The notes under the pieces were generated by a model that was given only the letters and a program-made list of their open reading frames with translations, did no database searches and was not told where the DNA came from. The position numbers and the translations under genes are program-made. From positions 8,680,001 to 8,744,000 of the forward strand of contig JASUAD010000023.1 of NCBI GenBank assembly GCA_037013555.1: a DNA stretch of 64,000 bases, read 5' to 3'. The DNA comes from Sextonia rubra. Taxonomy: Eukaryota; Streptophyta; Magnoliopsida; Laurales; Lauraceae. How positions within the stretch are numbered: the first letter of the stretch is position 1; every line of letters starts with the position of its first letter. Shown one piece after another: positions 11,445 to 23,507 of this stretch.

Positions 11445-14400
11445 TGAATACTGTGCTAGATGATGATTTAGAGGAGTGTGTTAACTCCCACATTTCACTG
11501 GTATTTGAGGTCAAAGAGGACTTGGACTCTCTTGATGAATTGGATGATGACACTATAGAAGAAGCTAATGTAATATGGATACCCAAGTTTGAGGAGAATG
11601 TACCAACTAGTGCACCACCTCTTCCATCTCAGGTTAAACCACCTAAACCTGAACTAAAGCCCTCCATTCTAACCTCAGATATACTTATCTTAGAGATGAG
11701 GAAACCTACATAGTAGTCATTTCTTCACTTCTTACAGAGGACCAAAAGGCCCAGCTATTAAAAGTGCTCAAAAAACGCAAGAATGCAATTGCTTGGAATG
11801 TGACTGACATCAAAGAAATTAACCCTTAGTGTGTACGCATCATATCTGCCTTGAAAAGGATGCAAAATCATGTAGGCAGATGCAACATCGGCTCAACCCT
11901 AGCATGCAAGAAGTGGTTAGGACTGACGTAATTAAACTTCCAGATGTGGGTGTAATCTATCCAATGTCGGATAGCCAGTGGGTCAGTCCTACCTAAGCTA
12001 TTCCAAAGAAAGCCAGTGTCACTATAGTCAAGAATGCTCAAAATGAACCTGTTCCTACCGAGTACCCACAGGATGGAGGGTATGCATAGACTACAGAAAA
12101 CTCAATGTGGTCACAGGTAATGATCATTTTCCCTACCCTTCATGGACCAAATTTTGGAAAGGGTAGCTGGCCACCAATATTATTGTTTTCTTAATGGATA
12201 TTCTGGGTATAACTAAGTCAAGAACTCCCCTAAAGACCAAGAGAAAACCACATTCACATGCCCCTTTGGTACTTTCATTTATCAGTGAATGCTTTTTGGG
12301 TTATGTAATGCTCTCACCACATTTCAACATTGTATGTTGAGTATATTTAGTGACATAGTGGAACGTATTTTCGAGGTCTTCATTAATGATTTCTTTGTGT
12401 TTGGTGATTCATTAGAGGACTATTTAACAACCTCGAATTGTTCTAGCTAGAAGTGAAAAAAAGAACTTGGTACTTAATTGGGACAAGTGTCATTTCATGG
12501 TTCACCAGGGAATTGTCTTTAGTCATATTGTGTCTAAAAAAAGTCTGAAAGTTAACAAGTTGAAAATTAACTTGATCATTAACTTACCCACGCCCAAAAT
12601 CGTAAGAGATATAAGATCATTCTTAGGGCATGTTGGGTTCTACAAAAGGTTTATTAAAGATTTTAGTTCTATATCTCACCCTCTGTATGAACTTTTATCC
12701 AAGGATGCACAATTCGAATGGACTGAGGCATGCCAAGTGGCTTTTGAAAAATTGAAAGGCATGCTGATGTTTGCTCCAATAATGCAACCTCTGGATTAGA
12801 ACCTTCCCTTTGAACTCATGTGTCATGCTAGTGATTATATGGTTAGGGTTGTTTTGGGGCAACATAAGGATAAAAAGCCTTACATGATTTATTATGCAAG
12901 TAAGAGTTTGAATAGTGCCCAGATCAACTATTCTACTATTGAAAAGGAATTATTGGTAGTGGTCTTTGCACTTAACAAATTTCGTTCTTACTTGATTGGA
13001 TCCAGGAATGTGATGTTTACTGATCATTCTGCATCAAATATCTTCTTTTTGAAAAAGATGCTAGCATAGACTAATCCAATGGATAATCATACTCCAAGAA
13101 TTTGTATTAGAAATCAAGGATAAAAAGGGAAAAGAAAATGTTGTGGTAGATCACCTTTCCAGACTTGTCATTTCTGACCCTGTTAGGTCAACATCAATTA
13201 AGGAAATTTCCCTAATGAACACCTTTTTGTATTGTCCTAACCCCCTTGGTTTGCAGATATAGCAAATTATCTTGCTATGGGTAGCATTCCTAACCATTGG
13301 ATTAAGCAAGATAAAGATTTGTTTTTTGGTGAGGTTAAACATTTTTTCTGAGATGATCCATATTTGTTCAAATATTGCCCAAATCAAATTATCAAGAGGT
13401 GCATGCCAGATAATGAGATTCCTAGTGTCATTTCCTTTTGTCCTTCATAGACTTGTGGGGGCCATTTTTCTACTAAAAAGACATCTTGCAAAATTTTGCA
13501 ATACGGTTTTTACTGACCCACACTTTTGAAGGATGTTCATGAATTTTGGAAAACTTGTGAGTGCTACCAGAAATTGGGAAATATTTCTAAAAGAAACATG
13601 ATGCCCTTGAACCCATTTTTGGTGGTTGAACTTTTTGATGTTTAGGGCATAGATTTTATGGGACCTTTTCCTCCTAGTTTTGGTTTCATTTATAGCTTGG
13701 TTGCTATTGATTATGTCTCAAAATGGATAGAAGCTATTCCCTGCCAAAACAATGATGCTAAAATGGTACAACAATTTTTAAAGGATGTGTTTTCATGATT
13801 TGGAACCCCTCATGCCATAATAAGTGATGGGGGATCACATTTTTGTAATAGAACTTTTGAGGCCCTTATGAAGCAATATGGAATAACTCACAAAGTGGCC
13901 CCCTTTATCACCCATAAACTAGTGGGCAAGTAAAGGTATCAAATCGTGAAATCAATCAGATTTTGGAGACTACCGTAAACCCTAATCGAAAGAACTGGTC
14001 CACTCGACTAACTGATGCATTATGGGCTTAGTGGATAGTATTCAAAACTCCCATCGAGATGTCTCCATACTGGCTAATTTATGGGAAAGCTTGCCACTTG
14101 CCAGTGGAATTTGAGCATAAAGCTTATTGGGCTATTAAACAGTTCAACCTCGATATAGATAGTGCTAGATCTAACAAGAAATTGCAAATGAATGAATGAA
14201 TTGAAAGAATTGCGTAGGGAAGCCTATGTAAATTCTAAAATTTACAAGGAGCGGATAGAGGTTTGTTATGATCATCACATCCTTAGGACAAAGTTCACCC
14301 TAAGTAAAAAGTCCTCTTTTACAATTTTAAGCTTCGTTTATTTCTTAAAAAGCTCAACTCTCGATGGATTGGTCCTTTCCTGGTCCAAACAGTGTTTTCA

Positions 14401-14538
14401 TATAGTGCTGTTGAGATTTTTAATCCCAAGGATGGCCAAATGTTCGAAGTCAATGGCCAACAATTACAGTCATTCTTGGAGATCACGCCACCTAAAGAGG
14501 AAGACATTCCTCTTGTTGATCTTGTTTATAAGGATTAA
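11445..14538 (+). pseudogene. Reverse transcriptase, RNase H and integrase part of element A, broken
   Basis: Resuming after the solo LTR, the frame reads NTVLDDDLEECVNS, an acidic linker shared with element C. RT follows with several stops; the active-site box reads F-I-N-D at 12379-12390, so the first catalytic Asp of the usual Y/F-x-D-D is replaced by Asn. The RT thumb and connection (RDIRSFLGHVGFYKRFIKDF) lie in 12467-12799. RNase H follows (DYMVRVVLG, YYASKSLN, KELLVVVFAL, FTDHSA) to 13069. Integrase runs from about 13140, with the zinc-binding N-terminus, GIDFMGPFPPSFG near 13650, SDGGSHFCN near 13830, and a C-terminal part ending with TAA at 14536. Stops such as CCPS*TCGGH and frame breaks make it non-functional. 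Confidence 0.87.
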
Positions 14539-16352
14539 TTGGCCTTGGATCTGACAGAGGCCTTCTGCTATGTATATTATGTATATAATAGATTTTTCTT
14601 TTATTATTTTTGTTTTGTCTAAACTTGGACAGGGAGCAGCACAAATGCACTTTCAAGTGACTTTCTCCCTTTACTCTCCTTTACATTTATCTTTCCTCAT
14701 GTTACTTTTACTATTCTACATTGCATGCATATACATAGAGGACGATGCACATAATTGGTTGGGGGGTGGGAACAAGCACGTTTGTCCAATTTTAGGCACT
14801 TTAGGTAAATTTTTTTATTTTCCTATTATTTTGTCATTTTTTAAGAAAATTCTTTATTTTTAGACTTTTATTTTGGAATTTTGTGCTAGCACTTATTTTG
14901 TTCTTATTTTTATTTTTCATTTATTTTTCATTTTAGAAAAGAAAGTTTTCAAAAGAATTGAAGCAATTTAAAGATATGTAGAATTTGGAATTTTCATACT
15001 TTTGAAAGGAAGTAAAAAGAAAGTTTGCATTTTCTAAAGGAGGAAACCTATTGGAAGATTACAAAACTTGCTTTCCACATACATACACTATACATTTTTC
15101 CACATTTTAAATAGGAAGCTTTAATGTTGTTTTTGGAATTTTTCTGGAAAATACAATGTAAACTTGAGATTTAGTTTGTAGAATATTTTTGTTTCCTGGT
15201 TCATTTTTGGTGAGTTCTATATACTAAAACCAAGATAAATTAATTAGAGCGAAATGAGAACTGTTACCTAGCATTTACTTTCGATTTGAAAAAAAAAGAA
15301 GAGAGAGTGAAAAAAAGCATATAATGAGAAGTTTGTAACTAGTTTGGGTTCGTAGCCTTTTTAACTTGAACTAGTAAGCCCGTAGGGGTATTTTCATACC
15401 TAGTGCCCTAAAGCCATTTGCTTTAGGAGTCATTGGCCTAACGCTTTCTGCATGGGATAATTAGAAAGCTAAGGAACCTAGACAAAATTAGTTGTTAAAA
15501 AAAATGATGGATTATGGCCCAACGAGAGTCCTTAGAAATTTTCAAGGATATGTGTGGAAATGCATAAGGACTAGGTTTGCTCCTTAAATCCCAACTTTTG
15601 TTATATCATATGAACTTGGAAATTCTACATTGGAAAAAGTAAGTGAGTGAAGAGTGTCCTAAGAGTTTGCAAGGGAGTATGTGTGGGGAAGGACAAGGAC
15701 CAAATTTGCTCTCAGGATTCAAACCTTTCTTATATCATATGAACTTAGGAACCCTTACGTGGGAAAAAGACAGTAAGAGAAAAGAGGCCATTTGAAGTAA
15801 ACAGTAAAGTGGCAACAATCTTGGTAGCTTGAGGAGGAAATTTCTTTTTGCTAAATTTCAAGGGATCAGACTATTTAAAGGAGAAATTCCATTTTTACAT
15901 CATTATCATGGACTATTTGAAATAAGCTTTTACTGTATACATTTTTCATCATGCATGCAAGTTGATTTGAATTTGAGAAAGTTTCCAAAAATAGAACTGT
16001 GGACCACTCTTTGAAAAATCTGAAAGTGTAATTATTCCAAATTTTAAAAATATCTTATATGAGTGAATTTTCTTTTAGGAAGTTTCTTTTCTCTTTTCTT
16101 TTTATTATTCTTAAAAAAAAGAATTTTGTGGGTATATTCACTACAAACCCTCACGGGGCACAACTCGTCCATTAGGGAGAACCTAGGGGGTTTAAGAGCT
16201 TGTTACATATAGTAAATGCAGTCAAGAGTGCTAGCGACAATGTTGTTGCATTCATGTTTCCTTTTACTGCATTGCATTAGTTTTAGGTTAGATTACGTGA
16301 TGATGAATTCCTCATTTTTATTCGCAATTTTTGCTTGGGACTAGCAAAATGC
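14539..16352 (+). other. 3' untranslated tail of element A
   Basis: These 1.8 kb between the integrase stop and the polypurine tract hold no domain I recognise. Some Athila elements carry an env-like gene here, but I see only short, low-complexity frames (one hydrophobic frame at 14570-14863 without support). The sequence is AT-rich and contains an internal polypurine-like motif at 14755 and two similar A-rich stretches around 15590 and 15730 (each containing TTATATCATATGAACTT), a local duplication about 140 bp apart. Confidence 0.6.
14755..14770 (+). other. Internal polypurine-like tract (element A)
   Basis: TTGGTTGGGGGGTGGG shares the 13-mer TGGTTGGGGGGTG exactly with the LTR-adjacent tract at 16353-16365, 1.6 kb downstream. 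Confidence 0.5.
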
Positions 16353-16365
16353 TGGTTGGGGGGTG
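16353..16365 (+). other. Polypurine tract of element A
   Basis: TGGTTGGGGGGTG stands directly before the 3' LTR start TGATAAGTCC, the position where plus-strand DNA synthesis is primed. Confidence 0.7.
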
Positions 16366-17492
16366 TGATAAGTCCTTAAAAATACATATTTTCATATACA
16401 TTTTGAACTATTTTAAGGACTTATTAACTCAAAAGTGCCTCATTTAGTGTGAAAACACGGTTTCAGGTATTTTAAAATCATTTTAGTTTTTTATGCATAA
16501 TTGCTTAAAAAATCACACTTTTTGCTTACATTCATGAACCTATCATTTTTGGAGTTCTATTTTTTGGAAAGTTTCATGAAAATTATAATTAAATTCAATT
16601 TCAATCATCATTAGATCATTTACATAAAATCATGAAAAATGGTGTGTATTTTCACTATCCTTTCATGAGAGGGGCTCACAGTCGTGCATTTGTGATCTTA
16701 GGGTTAAAATTGTCTTTTCACATGAATTCACATTTGTTTTGTAGGAAATTGATGATATGGGTCCCATTTTCAAAGAATTAAGGAAAAGAAATTATTTTCA
16801 AAAGAAAGGAGAGAAGAATTGAAGAAAGGAAATAAATTGAAGAAAAATGCAAAAATTAGCTTCATGGACCCACACATATGCACATGTGTGGGGTACACTT
16901 GTGGGACATCCAAGAGGGGGTCCATCTAAATGTTGCACATTTCAAGATATTTTCAAGATAAATTTGAAGAATGTCTCATCAAAGATAAAGAAGGAAAGCC
17001 ACATAAGAGTTCTTCTTTGAGAAGGAGTAAAATTGAAAAAAAAATGCAAGAAGAATCCCACGCCCAAGAAGATTTGCGATCAAATTTTCATTAAAAAAAA
17101 AAAGAAAGGAAAAAATCAGGGAGAATTATCCTATAAGAACTCTTTGATCTTGGAACAAACAAGCAGAACCTTCCAAAGAAAGAAAGTTGACAATGAAAGA
17201 GGTAAAGGAGGAAGTTTTACACCTTTTGTGAGCCATGTTTGATTCCAAGAGAGGATTCCTATCCCTAAGTTATCTTTCCAAAGATCTCAGTAAGGTGGCA
17301 ATACAAAGATGAAAAGAAAAAGCAAAGAAGGACTTCCAAAGAAAAAAGAAAAGAAAAGGAAAAAAGAAAAAAAAATCAAGCTAGTGTTTCACGCCCAAAG
17401 CTTATTATGAGCAGTCCAATTTTTCAATTTTTATTATTTTTTGAAGATTTTATTATATTAAGAGAGAAAGGAAACTTTGGGGCTTGAAAAAG

Positions 17493-17500
17493 TATAAATA
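17493..17500 (+). promoter_or_regulatory. TATA box of element A 3' LTR
   Basis: TATAAATA followed by GGGCAC, at the position equivalent to 906 in the 5' LTR. Confidence 0.65.
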
Positions 17501-17970
17501 GGGCACCCATTTAGTATTCCAAGTCATAAAAGAATTATGCACCTCCCACCTCTAAATCTCTACTTCTATCTCTCCCTCTCTTGTCTCTACATCTCAAGTC
17601 ATCAAGGATGCTTAGCTCTAAAGCGACACCACCAATCTTGAAGTGTTCAACTAGAAGGAGGAATTCTCATCCACCCTAGTATGTAGTTGTTTCATTTTAA
17701 TTTTCAATCTTATGTAAAACAATTTTATGCTAGTAATAAAGTTTGTTTCTTTTCAACTTTTCTTGTTTTTAATTTTGTGGTGTTCTTAATATTAGTTTTG
17801 TGAGTCATTGTAGTTGGGTTAATTTTCATTCTTGTTTAAATATTGGAATAGAATTAGAATCTCAACTATTAACCTATCTTAGTAACCTTTTCAATATACT
17901 TTGTCTCTTCGGATACATTATATGTTTGGAAGCAATGCAAGATGCAGTTAAAGAGTTTGAGTAAAGAAAT

Positions 17971-19508
17971 TGTTGGAAGTAGGTGGGTCTCGTGGATAGA
18001 TTTTCCAAACTTTTGACCCACTTGACACAGGGATCAACTATCCATAAGACCAAAACCCAATCCAGGATGCGTTACCCTCATTCTCGTGACCATGTACAGT
18101 AAAAATTCTACCAGCACTAAACATCCAAAATAACCTACGACATACAAGAAGTAGATCATACCTTTGGAGATCCGCAGTGCTCTAATGGATTTCTTCAACA
18201 CCTCTTAACCTTCCACGCTATGACCCCCGAATAGGATTTCTTTTCTCAAGAAGAATGGTGGAATCTTCAGGAGAAAATCCCAACTCGAGACTCCGAGAAA
18301 CTAGAAGAAAGGAGAGGAGAGTAACTCGCGCAACTCTTGCACGAAAGGGTTTTGGGCGTGAGAGTGACTCTTTTGGACGTCCAAGGATATTTTATAGACT
18401 TCAAAATCTCTTCCTTGTCTAATTGAAATAGAAGTCTTACTTCCAAAGCAATTAGCAAGTTTCTCCTTTCTTATCCTTTCTTTCTAGAGTTCGAGTCGGA
18501 TTAGTATTTTCCAATAACTTGGGCTAGCGTGGGGACCACTAGGGATTCCTAAGAAAGCTGACTTCAACTGGAACACCGCGACCCCACATCTCATGTGCAA
18601 TCCGGGCCCACAGTTAATTGCAAATAACACCACTATATAAATGCAATTGCACTCCAGTCTTAGGAATAAATTACAATGAAGACCCTAAACTTCCCAATTA
18701 CCACAAGTAGGCCCCTCTATCAATATCCGTGGATCAATTGGAATAAATCCGTCTCTTCCAATCTAAGTTCCACATCTTATTATCCTTGAGCCCCAATTAA
18801 TCACAGTAATCATCAGTACCATCCAATTAACTCTTAGTTGAGATGGGTGCGCACTTACTAATGACAAATCCATTAATTGGCACAAGGGGATAATAGAGAT
18901 AGATTCCATCTTGATCATTCAACGTTCCCACAGTTCTACTACCATATACCCAAGACACCGAGGTGTTAACCTATAGTCGGCCTCACTCATTGGTGACTCA
19001 AAGCAAAAGAATAGATAGAAACTTGAGTTCGTCAATGTCTCAGGATTGAAAGCCTATTGCTAGGGAATTATGAGAGCATACCTTATTATTGAGATGGAAT
19101 TCCATAAGGTGCATCTCATGGTCCTTCAATACATCCAATGTACCAGCACCGTGATCCAGAATCTTGCATTCTGATGATCGAGACAAATCACACTATCTCA
19201 TAGTGATCAAAGTGCTGCAACCTTATCAAATGAGATGCCCAATTTCATTACTGGTTGTGAAGTTATTTTAAGTATAAGATTTGTGACATATATCTCCTGC
19301 GTGTGGATCTCATCCATGCACATATATCACATCTAATATACTAATGGGAACCCGGTTCAACTCATGAACCATTATGTCATATGTAGTGGTCATGTGCATG
19401 AATTAGTAAAATAACATTCATCTCATGAAAGTAAAGCATGATTATATTGATAAAGAAATTAATCAATTTATTACATCAACTGATGGATTGAGTCCACAAA
19501 ATCTAACA
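17971..19508 (-). repeat. 3' LTR of Copia-A
   Basis: Runs from TGTTGGAAGT to ATCTAACA on the plus strand, 1538 bp, matching 25367-26904 almost base for base. The equivalent TATA box is at 18389-18397 (minus). The short minus-strand frame at 18267-18458 is part of the LTR and is not a gene. Confidence 0.95.
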
Positions 19509-19522
19509 ATCTCCCACTTGGG
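19509..19522 (-). other. Polypurine tract of Copia-A
   Basis: On the minus strand CCCAAGTGGGAGAT directly precedes the 3' LTR start TGTTAG, the standard plant Copia arrangement. Confidence 0.85.
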
Positions 19523-19523
19523 C

Positions 19524-22500
19524 TCAATGCCAGTCAGGGCTGCATCTCATGCCCATCCCTTCTACATGTTGCTCAAAGACTTTGGTAGTCAAAGGCTTAG
19601 TAAAGGGATCTGCCAAATTGTCTGCAGAGGCTATCTTGGTAATAGCAATATCACCTCTCTGCACAATCTCTCTAACTAAGTGATACTTCCTCTGTACATG
19701 CTTTTGGCTTTTATGGCTTCTGGGTTCCTTTGACTGAGCGACTGCCCCGCTGCTATCACAGTAAACTGTGAGTGGCTGTCGTGCCAAAGGTACCACCCCA
19801 AGTTCCAAAAGGAATCTTTTAAGCCATACTGCTTCCTTAGCTGCTTCACAAGCTGCTACATATTCAGCTACCGAGGTTGAATCAGCGGTACATTCTTGTT
19901 TTATACTCTTCCAGCTGATAGCTCCGCCTCTAAGCATAAATACATAACCAGAGGTGGATTTCCTAGAATCCTTATCTGACATAAAGTCAGAATCTGTGTA
20001 TCCGACTGGAATCAACTCATCACTGCTATAAATCAACATGTAATCTCTAGTCCTTCTCAAGTATTTGAGAATACATTTTACAGCAGTCCAATGTTCAGGT
20101 CCTGGATTAGATTGATATCTGCTGACTAGGCCCACTACATAACAGATATCTGGTCTAGTACATAACATAGCATACATGAGGCTACCAACAGCTGAAGCGT
20201 ATGGTATCGACCTCATCTGCTCCTTTTCCTCGGGTGTCTTAGGACAATGATCCTTGGAAAGGTGCACTCCATGCCTGAAAGGTGTGATACCCTTCTTGGA
20301 GTCTTGCATTGCAAACCGTACTAGCACCTTATCTATATATGCAGCTTGAGATAAGCCAATCATCCTATTTTTCCGGTCTCAATAGAGTTTGATCCCTAGG
20401 ATGTAGCTAGCTTCTCCCAAGTCCTTCATATCAAAAATCTTGGCTAACCAAACTTTTACCGTTGACAACATTCCTATGTCTTTCCCGAGGAGAAGGATGT
20501 CATCAACATATAAAACCAGAAAAACTACCCTGTCACCTTCACTTTTCATGTACACACATGACTCATCCGGATTTTGACAAAAACCAAATGACTTGATTGC
20601 CTGGTCAAAACGGATATTCCAGCTTCGGGATGCCTGCTTCAGTCCATAAATAGACTTCTGCAGCTTGCAAACTTTTTGCTCCTGGTTTTTAGCTACAAAA
20701 CCGTCTGGCTGCACCATATAGATGTCTTCCTCAAGATGGCCGTTGAGAAAAGCCGTCTTGACATCCATTTGCCAAATCTCGTAATCGAGATGAGCCGCAA
20801 TGGATAAGAGTATCCGGATGGATTTGAGCATGGCTACAGGCGAGAAGGTTTCCTCATAATCGATCCCCTCTTTCTGAGTATATCCTTTCGCAACAAGCCT
20901 AGCCTTATAGGTCTCCACTTTTCCATCTGGTCCTCTTTTTCTCTTGTAGACCCACTTGCACCTAATAGGTTTAATATTAGCAGGCAAGTCCACAAGTGTC
21001 CAGACCTGATTTGAGTACATAGACTCCATCTCAGCTTTCATAGCATCTTGCCAGCGTCCCGAGTCTAAGTCATTGATTGCTTCATCATAGTTAGAGGGAT
21101 CTTGTTCCGGCTCTGTTGGGATTGCTTCATAAGACTCTCCCAAGAATGAGAACCTGTCAGGGGGTCTGACAATCCTCCCACTACGACGAGGTACTGGTGT
21201 AACTACTGGGTCTGGTAAGGGCGGTTCTTCCTCAAGTCTGGTCATACTTGGATTTGGAATTGATTGCTCCTGAATCTCTTCCAAGATCACCTTTTCTAAA
21301 AATTTCCGGTCCATCATATAATCTTCCTCCAGAAAAACCGCATTGGTGCTCACCAGCACTTTCTGCTCTCTGGGATTATAGAATAACCAACCTTTAGTTC
21401 CTTTAGGATATCCTACAAATGTGCATACTTCCGACTTCGCTTCCAACTTATCCGTCTTAACCTTGAGCACGTGTGCTGGACAACCCCAAATGTGTAAATG
21501 TTGTAGACTAGGCTTTCGCCCAGACCACAATTCCCGGGGAGTCTTAGGTATAGACTTAGATGGTACGAGGTTTAGTATGTACATTGCAGTATCCAAAGCA
21601 TATCCCCAAAAGGATATAGGTAATCTTGAGAAACTCAGCATAAACCTAATCATATCTAAAAGAGTCCGGTTCCTTCTTTCTGCTACTCCATTCTGTTGAG
21701 GCATACCAGGAGCAGACAACTGGGATAGAATCCCATTTTCTGATAAGTAACCCATAAAATCAGTAGAGAGATATTCCCCTCCTCGATCTGATCGAAGAGT
21801 CTTGATACTCTTACCTAATTGCTTTTCCGCTTCCGCTCGAAATTCTTTGAACTTTTCAAAAGCTTCGAACTTGCGGTGCATAAGGTATATGTAACCATAT
21901 CTTGAGTAATCATCTGTGAAAGTGATGAAGTACTCATATCCTCCTCTGGCCCTGACATTAATGGGTCCGCAGACATCAGTATGCACTAATTCCAATAAAT
22001 CTTTGGCCCTATTACCCTTAGCTGAAAAGGGTCTTTTAGTCATTTTACCTTCCAAACAGGACTCACAGATAGGCATTGGTTCTACCACCAATGAAGGTAA
22101 GATACCATCTTTCACTAGCCTCTCAATCCTGTTAAGGTTTATATGACCTAGCCTCAGGTGCCAAAGTTTTGTTGGATTAGATGAAGGTGACTTTCTCTTT
22201 AATGATGATCTACTAATTGTTTCAGTATCATGTATCTCATACATCGTGGGAGTTAACAAATAAAGTCCATTGGTTACCTTGCCAGAACATATGAAAGTAC
22301 CATTCCTCTTTATGACAACTTCAGTACCAAAAGTAATAGAATAACCTTTATTCACCAAACTAGAAACTGAAATTAAATTTCGCCTTAAAGACGGTACATA
22401 TAATGTTTCTGACAAAACCAATTTCTTATTTGAAAAACATAAAGTAATGACTCCTACTGAAACAGCCTCCGCCTTAGTGTCAGATCCTAGGTTGACAATG

Positions 22501-23507
22501 ATTTCTCCATCACTTAGCCTCCTGGTTTCCCTGAACCCCTGCAACGTATTACATATGTGATTAGTTGCCCCGGAATCCACACACCAGGATTCTGAAGTAC
22601 CAATTGCAAAACTAACTTCAGATATAAGTGACTCAATCATACCTGGAGTCTTTTTCTTAGACATATATTCTGGACAATTCCTCTTCCAATGTCCTGTCTT
22701 ACCACAATGGAAACACTTTCCTTTTGTCCCTGAACCCTTAGCTTTAGCCACGCCACCAGTTGGACCATTCTCCACCTTAGGACCTTTTGGAACTGATTTC
22801 TTTTTGCCTTTCCGCCCTTTGCCTTTCGGCTTGGACTTGGCATCTGACTTTTCTGTCATTAAGGCAGTTGGTTTTTTCTTCATAATCCCTTCAGTTGCTA
22901 CCAGCTGACTAGATAGCTCAGCGAGAGTCAGATTCATTTTATTCATATTATAATTGACCTTGAAATTGTTGAATGACTCTGGTAATGACTCAAGGATTAT
23001 GTCAATTTGCGATTCTGCATCAATCGCAGCTCCCAGTACATCTAACTCATTTAATGAGTCCATCATTTTCAACATGTGTTCCTGTACTGATGTACCTTCA
23101 GCCATCTTGGTGCTAATGAGCACCCTCATGGCTGCCTGCCTAGCAGGTCTGCCTTGTTCTGTAAACATCTCCTTTAAGTTCGATATCATATCATATGCAG
23201 TCTTATAAGATTGATGTTGATGTTGCAGCACACTAGACATAGATGCCAGAATGTAACATCGGGCCATCTCATCGTCTTTGGCCCATTTGGTGTAAAGGTC
23301 CTTTTCTGCTTCTGATGCATCTGGGGCAGGCTCTTCAAGGGGGTTTTTGGTAAGGACATATTTATATCCTGAAGCTGTCAGGACAATATCCAGATTCCGT
23401 TTCCAGTCTACATAGTTGGATCCCACCAACTTATTCTGGTTGAGGATGGTCGCAAGTGGATTGAAAGTATTCGAATTCATGCTTGTAATACTGTAGCACA
23501 TAACCAT
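19524..23507 (-). CDS. Copia-A gag-pol polyprotein, one internal stop codon
   Basis: One frame runs from the ATG at 23507 (a second at 23480 gives MNSNTFNPL) to 19524, about 1327 codons, broken only by a TGA at 20379-20381 after GIKLY. The following DRKNRMIGLSQ is in the same frame, so one C to T change at an Arg codon is the likely cause. Domains by residue: UBN2-type gag about 15-205; CCHC knuckle CFHCGKTGHWKRNC 265-278; protease WCVDSGATNH with the DSG at 311-313; pre-integrase HHCC from about 449; integrase D511, D574, E610 (D-D-35-E); RT with D915 and YVDD 1000-1003. After the stop comes RNase H with HWTAVKCILKYL, YTDSDF and SVAEYVAA. It would package, copy and insert the element from cytoplasmic particles. 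The stop removes RNase H. Confidence 0.95.
20379..20381 (-). other. Premature TGA in Copia-A reverse transcriptase region
   Basis: The frame before and after this codon is the same (23507 and 20363 differ by a multiple of three), and the flanking motif continues without a gap. It separates RT from RNase H. Confidence 0.9.

Noticed and set aside
14570..14863. Hydrophobic 97-codon frame after the integrase of element A, considered as an env-like gene
   Set aside because: No signal-like order, no conserved counterpart (element C lacks this region), and composition typical of T-rich non-coding DNA.
21421..21699. Plus-strand frames inside Copia-A (also 21916-22146, 22954-23208)
   Set aside because: Antisense shadows of the gag-pol frame.
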